Made by a program: the position numbers and the translations under genes. Below, one piece after another: positions 7,312-12,340 of a DNA stretch of 12,340 nucleotides. Every line of letters starts with the position of its first letter. Positions within the stretch are counted from its first letter, which is position 1. The notes beneath the pieces are model-generated. The model did no database searches. It was not told the DNA's origin and saw only the letters and a list, made by a program, of their open reading frames with translations. The stretch comes from Methanobacterium sp. (lineage in GTDB: Archaea; Methanobacteriota; Methanobacteria; Methanobacteriales; Methanobacteriaceae): assembly GCA_003164415.1 (NCBI GenBank), contig PLTK01000119.1, forward strand, positions 22,756 to 35,095. The letters run 5' to 3'.

Positions 7312-7380
7312 TTTTAGTGTAATATTTTGAAAATTTTTTTTAAAAAATTAAATAAATAATACACTAAAAGTGTATAAAAT
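7312..7380 (+). promoter_or_regulatory. Operator-promoter region of the MFS-PstS operon
   Basis: ATACACT-aaa-AGTGTAT (7359-7375) is a perfect 7-base inverted repeat. Its right arm runs into a TATA-like element, TGTATAAAAT (7371-7380). A third half-site lies upstream: TTTTAGTGTA (7312-7321) is the exact reverse complement of TACACTAAAA (7360-7369). A repressor bound at 7359-7375 would block TATA-binding protein, which is how many archaeal repressors work. The expected start site is near 7400, giving a leader of about 80 bases. No regulator gene is nearby. Confidence 0.5.
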
Positions 7381-7481
7381 AACACATAAAGAAATATTTA
7401 TTAATCACTTTTCATAGAGTACAAGATTAAAGTTAAAAAAAAAAATATTTGTAAGATTAGATCAAAGGTGTGATAATTTAA

Positions 7482-9080
7482 ATGAATATTAAAAACAAGT
7501 TATTTAAACCTTTAATTTCACTGGAAAATCCCCGACAGATATGGTTTATACTACTAGCTATCTGTTTGGTAAATTTCATGTTTAATTTTTACATAGGTAT
7601 GGTAAATATTACCCTACCAACTATAACCGAATACTATCATAGCGACGTTGTAACGGCAACTTGGATATCAAATATTTATCTGCTGACTCTGACCATTTCA
7701 GTAATATTCTTAGGTAGAATTGGAGGTTTATGGAGTCGTAAAAGATTTTTCATCGTTGGAACTTTGATATGGGTTACAACCTCTTTACTATGTTTTTACT
7801 CGACGTCAACAGAAAGTCTCATTGTACTCAGGGCCATTCAAGGATTTGCAGCAGGTTTCATGGCATCAGTATACTATGCTATCCTTGACAGAACATTTCC
7901 TAACGAAAGACTGGGATTTGCACTGGGATTTTTGTTAATTGCATTGGCTGGAGGTTATGCAGTTGGTCCACTAGTCGGTGGTTACATAGCAGCTTATATT
8001 GGATGGCAATACATTTTTTTAACCGTCATACCATTTGGTTTACTCAGTGTGATAGTATATTTATTTACAGCACAAAAACCAGAAGCAGACAATGATTCAG
8101 AACTTTTAACAAAAAGAATTGAATATTCTAGGAAGAATCCAAAGGCCAGCAAGTCACAGATATTTGCCAAAATCTTGGATTATAAGGGAGCAATATTACA
8201 AGCAGCAGCATTATTCACCCTCACGTATATGCTTATCATAGCACAAAAGTTTGGTTTCAGCCCCTATGATGCCATATTGTTAATATTGGCAATTATTTTT
8301 GGTGGTCTCTTTGTGTGGGTAGAAGCTAAACATGATGAACCATTATTCAGATTTACTGTATTTAGGAGCATAACCTTCTCTGCATATATAACAGGATTGC
8401 TCCTGAACTATATTGTGTTGTATATGGCTTTGTTCATCCTCCCATTTTATCTTCAGAAGGTGGTTGGTATACCCGTAAATGTATCTGGAATTCTTATTAG
8501 TATCGTATGGTTTTCAGCTATGATAGTATCTCTTCTTGCAGGAGGTCTTGCAGACAGAATTGGTGTAAAACCCCTGGCTATTACAGCAGCTGTATCTTGT
8601 ATACTCGCCACAATTATGATACACAGCTTCCAGACAACGGCCAACTGGTACTACATACTAGTAGCTTTCATAATTTTAGGATTAGGATATGGGTTCTATC
8701 AATCCCCTAACAATAAAATGCTACTCTCGGTGCTACCGCTGGACTTTAAAACCCAAGTTTCGGCTATGATGACCCTAACAAAAAATTTAGGTTCCGTTTT
8801 TGGAAATGCCTTCGCAGGCTTAATAATAAGTACAGCCATTACACAAACTGCTCTTAGTGGCAAAGTTACATTGACAGGAAGTCAAGCTGCAAATTTTATG
8901 TCAGGATTTGAAAGAATATTTTTATTTGGAGCAATTTTAAGCGTATTACTCCTAATTTCAACTCTGGACTTGGAGAGATATATAGGAAAATATTTTTCAG
9001 GATTCTTTAAAAGGTTCAAAGGTTCAGAAACTCCTGAAACGGTATCAAAGGGAAATGAAGAACCCATCCAAAGTAAATGA
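7482..9080 (+). CDS. MFS transporter, DHA2 (14-helix, EmrB/QacA-like) family
   Basis: This 532-residue membrane protein has the size of the 14-helix drug:H+ antiporters. Visible MFS signatures are motif A between helices 2 and 3 (GRIGGLWSRKRFF, from about residue 78), motif B with Arg117 (LIVLRAIQGFAAG), and motif C around G162-P163 (GGYAVGPLVGGY). The half-repeat has GGLADRIG between later helices. Hydrophobic segments run almost to the end, followed by a charged tail of about 30 residues. Such proteins usually export toxic organic compounds using the proton or sodium gradient, but the substrate cannot be read from sequence. The ribosome binding site AAAGGTG (7465-7471) lies 10 bases before the ATG, in a match to the GGTGAT type (continuing TGAT). 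The next gene begins nine bases after its stop, so the two are probably co-transcribed under the palindromic operator upstream. Confidence 0.9.
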   Translation: MNIKNKLFKPLISLENPRQIWFILLAICLVNFMFNFYIGMVNITLPTITEYYHSDVVTATWISNIYLLTLTISVIFLGRIGGLWSRKRFFIVGTLIWVTTSLLCFYSTSTESLIVLRAIQGFAAGFMASVYYAILDRTFPNERLGFALGFLLIALAGGYAVGPLVGGYIAAYIGWQYIFLTVIPFGLLSVIVYLFTAQKPEADNDSELLTKRIEYSRKNPKASKSQIFAKILDYKGAILQAAALFTLTYMLIIAQKFGFSPYDAILLILAIIFGGLFVWVEAKHDEPLFRFTVFRSITFSAYITGLLLNYIVLYMALFILPFYLQKVVGIPVNVSGILISIVWFSAMIVSLLAGGLADRIGVKPLAITAAVSCILATIMIHSFQTTANWYYILVAFIILGLGYGFYQSPNNKMLLSVLPLDFKTQVSAMMTLTKNLGSVFGNAFAGLIISTAITQTALSGKVTLTGSQAANFMSGFERIFLFGAILSVLLLISTLDLERYIGKYFSGFFKRFKGSETPETVSKGNEEPIQSK

Positions 9081-9089
9081 GGTGTTGAG

Positions 9090-9950
9090 ATGGACTTGAA
9101 AATAAAATATCTAATTGTTGCAGCAGCTATAATTATAATATGTGCTGGTGGTTATCTGGTATACGGTGCAGGAAATTCTAATACCATTACCATTACAGGT
9201 TCAACATCAGCATATCCTGCAGTTGAGGCATTGGCCAATGCATACATGGAAAAACATCCAAATGTGCATATAACTGTAAGTGGTGGTGATTCAGGAGTGG
9301 GAATAAACAGTGTGCGTTCTGGGAAGGTTGATATTGGAACTTCATCCAGAAATTTAACCAGTTCTGAATCTGAAGGTTTGACACAGTATGTTATTGGGAA
9401 GGATGGTATCAGTATAATTGTAAATGAAAAAAATCCAGTTAACACCATCACCCTGAAACAATTACATGGTATCTATACAGGAAATATCACTAATTGGAAT
9501 CAAATAGGTGGTAATAATTCATCCATCACCCCGGTAACAAGAGAGGTTGGATCTGGTACACGAGCAGATTTTCAAAATTTTGTTCTAGGAAACAACACAT
9601 TTGGAAGTGGTGTGCAAGTTGCAACATTTAACTACGGACTTCTACAAACTGTTGCAGTAACCCCAAATGCAATAGGTTACATAGCACACGATTATTTAAA
9701 CAACCAAGTTAAACAATTGGAAGTCAATAACATCCAACTCACCCAGCAAACTGTATCAAACGGGAGTTATCCGCTGACTAGACAGTTATTATTTTTAGTT
9801 AAGGAAACACCTAATGGTAGTGTTAAAGACTTCATAGATTTCAGCATAAGTCCTGAAGGTCAATCAATTGTAAATAATGTAGAATATAATTATACAACAA
9901 GCAACATTGTTTACAATCCAACATCAGGGATAGGTCCATCTGGCGGATGA
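9090..9950 (+). CDS. PstS-like phosphate-binding protein, membrane-anchored
   Basis: The 286-residue protein belongs to the PstS family of periplasmic-type phosphate-binding proteins. An N-terminal hydrophobic segment (about residues 7-25) acts as a signal or membrane anchor. Cys18 lies inside it, but the residues before it do not form a good lipobox. The mature part has the phosphate-loop signatures GSTSAYP (37-43), GGDSG (65-69), SSR (85-87) and REVGSGTRADF (141-151). It ends with a PEGQ helix region, FSISPEGQSIV. GAGGTG (9079-9084) lies five bases before the ATG and overlaps the stop of the MFS gene, so the pair is an operon. No pstC, pstA, pstB or phoU is present on either side, so it may deliver phosphate to a Pst permease elsewhere, bind another oxyanion, or act as a sensor. 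Confidence 0.9.
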   Translation: MDLKIKYLIVAAAIIIICAGGYLVYGAGNSNTITITGSTSAYPAVEALANAYMEKHPNVHITVSGGDSGVGINSVRSGKVDIGTSSRNLTSSESEGLTQYVIGKDGISIIVNEKNPVNTITLKQLHGIYTGNITNWNQIGGNNSSITPVTREVGSGTRADFQNFVLGNNTFGSGVQVATFNYGLLQTVAVTPNAIGYIAHDYLNNQVKQLEVNNIQLTQQTVSNGSYPLTRQLLFLVKETPNGSVKDFIDFSISPEGQSIVNNVEYNYTTSNIVYNPTSGIGPSGG

Positions 9951-10198
9951 ATAATCCTACAATTTTTTATTTATTATGACCACTTATTCCTTTTTATGCG
10001 ATATTAATTCTATTTTTAAGATAAAAGCTTAATTGTGTCCTTAAAAAAATTCCATCTGTCAATACCATTTTTAAATAAATCACTAAAAGAGAATTAAATA
10101 TCACTAATAGAAAACTTTATCTGTTATGTCACTATTTATTACTTATACGAAAGTAAATTCTTTAAAAACATGACTGAAGATAATTAACCCGATTTTAA
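9951..10198. other. Spacer between the PstS-like gene and the broken kinase
   Basis: It begins with a short T tract (9963-9968) that may end the upstream operon. CACTAAAAG (10081-10089) repeats nine bases of the MFS operator, and CACTAA recurs at 10102-10107, 21 bases on. A TATA-like ACTATTTATTA lies near 10132-10142. No clear ribosome binding site precedes the ATG at 10199. Confidence 0.35.
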
Positions 10199-12203
10199 AT
10201 GAAATTAAGAAATAATACCCTGCTAATTGTAGGTGTAACTATAATAAGCCTTATTTTAATCTTATATGTGGTATCAAATTTTATTTTTGTAAATACATTA
10301 TTTAATGTTGAGGAAGAACTTGCATACAATAATGTGGGAATTGTTAACAATTACTTATTCAAAGAGTTATCCGAACTAAATGACTCATCATATAAATGGG
10401 GTGAGTTAGGATATTTTTCTCCACAATCCAGTATAACTGATAAATATACCGCACATATAATATCTGGTTCTCAAGTAGATTATATAATTGTGTTAAATGC
10501 CAATAATCAAGTTGAATATGCTAAATCTTTCAATTCTTCATCAAAAACTTTCAATAATATTTCAAAAAATGTTCAACGTATATTTCTACAAATCAACAAT
10601 TAACAAATATTACAAATCCAAACAGCAACAATGAAGGAGTATTATTACTTAACAACCAGACTATTCTTATTTCTTCCAATACTATTAATCCAATTAATGG
10701 CAGCGAGGGTGGGACTCTAATTTTAGGTACAAATTTAAATTCTGCAGATATTAGTAACATAACAGGCAATCAAAATAACAGTATTTCATTTATACCCTTC
10801 TCGAACCCTAATAACTACCCTAACTACGAAGGAATAAACTCAAAATTCCCCAATATGGACATACAGCAATTTAAATACAGTTCAAGGCATCTCAATTTTA
10901 AGAAATAGTCAAGGACAAGCTGTTTTACAAAGCGTTGTAAATGCCCCTCATAACATCATAAACAATGCATATCTCACCTTCGATTATTTAATTGGAAGTT
11001 TTATTCTAGGAGGTTCCATATTAGCTCTAATAATCATGGCATATATTGATCGAATGGTTCTAATCCGATTGAAATCTTTATGTGAAGGTGTGCGTAATAT
11101 AACTAAGAAATTAGATCTTTCCAAACGCCTTCCAGTTGTGGGTGATGATGAACTGTCTCTTTTAACAACAAATATTAACGAAATGTTGAGATCTATGGAA
11201 ATATCTTCAGACACAGTTCAAAAAAGCCGTTTGAAGTATAAAAGTATCTTCAACAATACAGGTACAGCCATGAGCTTCCATGAATATGATGGAAAATTTC
11301 CATGGTAAACTCTGAATTTGAAAAAATTTCGTGCTACACAAAAGATGAAATCGAAAGGAAAAAAGGTTGGGAAGAATTTTTAACCAAAAACATTATTTAA
11401 ATTATCGGGGAATATACCCCTGAAAAATTGAAGGAACTTGAAAATTCGCCCCAAAAATTTAAAACAGAATTTACTGATGGGAATGGGAGAATTATGAATG
11501 TAATCCTCACAATATCATCCATTCCATCAACAGAAAATATCTTACTATCCTATGTAGACATCACAGAATTAAATAGCATATTGAATGAAAAGGAATTATT
11601 AGTTCAAGAAGTTCATCATAGAGTAAAGAATAATCTTCAAATAATTAGCAGCCTTTTAAATCTCCAATCTAGTTATATTAATGATGATAAGTCTAGAGAA
11701 GATTTACGAGAGAGCGAAAATCGAGTAAAATCAATGAGTATGGTCCATGAAGGACTGTACCGCTCAAATGATCTCTCAAAAATAAATTTCCAAACCTATC
11801 TTAAAAATTTAATAACAAAACTATCAATTTCCTACGGTATAGATTCAGATAAAATAAAAATAAATCTAGAAATTTCTAATATTAAAATAGCAATAGACAC
11901 AGCAATTCCACTAGGACTTTTAATCACAGAGATATTGACTAATTCAATTAAATATGCATTTCCTAATGGCAAAGGAAAAATTGATCTGCTATTCTGGAAA
12001 GAAGATAGATATTTTAATATGATTTTAAAAGATAACGGGATTGGAATGTCCTCTGATTACGTTGATAAACCAAAAGAAGTCTAGGTTTACAATTAATTGG
12101 AAGTTTAAGTCAACAACTCGATGCTAAAATAGATATAGATACTGATAATGGTACCAAATACGCCCTAATATTTACAGAAATAAAATATAAAGAACGGATA
12201 TAA
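10199..12203 (+). pseudogene. Sensor histidine kinase (CHASE4-HAMP-PAS-HisKA_2-HATPase), broken by four frame changes and one stop
   Basis: Joining the frames gives a kinase of about 668 residues. It has a membrane helix (about 10220-10282), a CHASE4-like extracellular sensor (to about 10900), a second helix (about 10985-11047), and HAMP (to about 11210, with the DDELSLL motif). A PAS domain (about 11240-11580) follows, then HisKA_2 with the phospho-acceptor His in VHHRVKNNLQ (His codons 11614-11619), and an HATPase domain with N box (EILTNSIKYAF) and DNGIG. Breaks: a lost base near 10599 before the stop at 10601-10603; a gained base (or two lost) near 10862-10876; a shift near 11298-11303 before the stop at 11306-11308; an in-frame TAA at 11398-11400; and a lost base near 12077, after which SLGLQLIGS resumes to the stop at 12201-12203. 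Members sense external signals and phosphorylate response regulators. No regulator gene is visible. Confidence 0.88.
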
Positions 12204-12255
12204 TATAAATAATTAAAAATTCGATATTAACTTAAAAATAGTTTTATATCCCATA

Positions 12256-12262
12256 TTTTTTT
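12256..12262 (+). terminator. T-tract after the kinase pseudogene
   Basis: Seven T residues lie about 50 bases after the last kinase stop codon. No stem is obvious. The remaining sequence to the window end shows nothing I can name. Confidence 0.3.
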
Positions 12263-12340
12263 ATTAAAACAATTGTGTTTACAGTTCCATTCCAGATACA
12301 TCTGTCACAAACAATTATTTGATTATGTAATTGCAATAAC

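Larger units (their letters stand above)
6824..7481. other. 658-base AT-rich spacer between hdrA and the MFS gene
   Basis: I find no gene here on either strand and no tRNA-like fold. The left part has two poly-T tracts (6826-6834 and 6981-6992). The middle (about 7000-7200) shows nothing I can name. The right part has a perfect inverted repeat TTCAAATT-acaa-AATTTGAA (7223-7242) and the operator-like region at 7312-7375 before the MFS gene. Confidence 0.5.

Noticed and set aside
6824..7481. CRISPR array, tRNA or insertion sequence in the long spacers
   Set aside because: I see no regularly spaced repeats, no cloverleaf and no transposase remnant or terminal inverted repeats with target duplications.
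10590..10610. Programmed ribosomal frameshift in the kinase
   Set aside because: There is no slippery heptamer or following structure that I can see, and four frame changes plus an in-frame stop in one gene fit decay better.
11428..12084. A separate short histidine kinase starting at TTG 11428
   Set aside because: The same frame continues upstream across the TAA at 11398 with PAS-like sequence, and the C-terminus continues in another frame to 12203. It is a fragment of the larger kinase.

Overview
The window looks like a chromosomal segment of a hydrogenotrophic methanogen, most likely of the Methanobacteriales (Methanobacterium-like). The reasons are a full set of heterodisulfide reductase genes (hdrC, hdrB, hdrA), AT-rich DNA with long AT-rich spacers, archaeal TATA-like boxes, and ribosome binding sites of the GGAGGTGAT type. 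The lineage is inferred from gene content; no rRNA gene is present. Every gene I can support lies on the + strand.

Layout. (1) 1-1155: the 3' part of a GMC-family flavin oxidoreductase with a ferredoxin-like cysteine cluster; its FAD-binding N-terminus lies left of the window. (2) 1245-2261: an E1-like adenylyltransferase of the ThiF/MoeB/HesA family. (3) 2262-2823: a long spacer with a T-rich terminator, candidate promoters and several short palindromes. (4) 2824-6823: an hdrC-hdrB-hdrA cassette. (5) 6824-7481: a spacer with a terminator and, near its right end, a perfect palindrome touching a TATA-like box. (6) 7482-9950: a 14-helix-type MFS transporter tightly followed by a PstS-like phosphate-binding protein. 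(7) 10199-12203: a sensor histidine kinase (CHASE4-like sensor, HAMP, PAS, HisKA_2, HATPase) broken by four frame changes and one in-frame stop.

How the genes work together. HdrA is the FAD and iron-sulfur electron-bifurcating subunit, HdrC relays electrons, and HdrB carries the disulfide-reducing site. The cassette differs from the standard methanogen enzyme in two ways that can be read directly. HdrA has an extra C-terminal domain that resembles the hydrogenase adaptor MvhD but has lost all its iron-sulfur cysteines. HdrB has Thr in place of one of the ten CCG-motif cysteines, with a new Cys close to another ligand. These point to a paralogous Hdr with a changed electron donor or a changed substrate, and this is the most interesting part of the window. 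The GMC oxidoreductase and the E1-like enzyme upstream may or may not belong to the same pathway. The MFS-PstS pair looks like a separate operon with its own operator.
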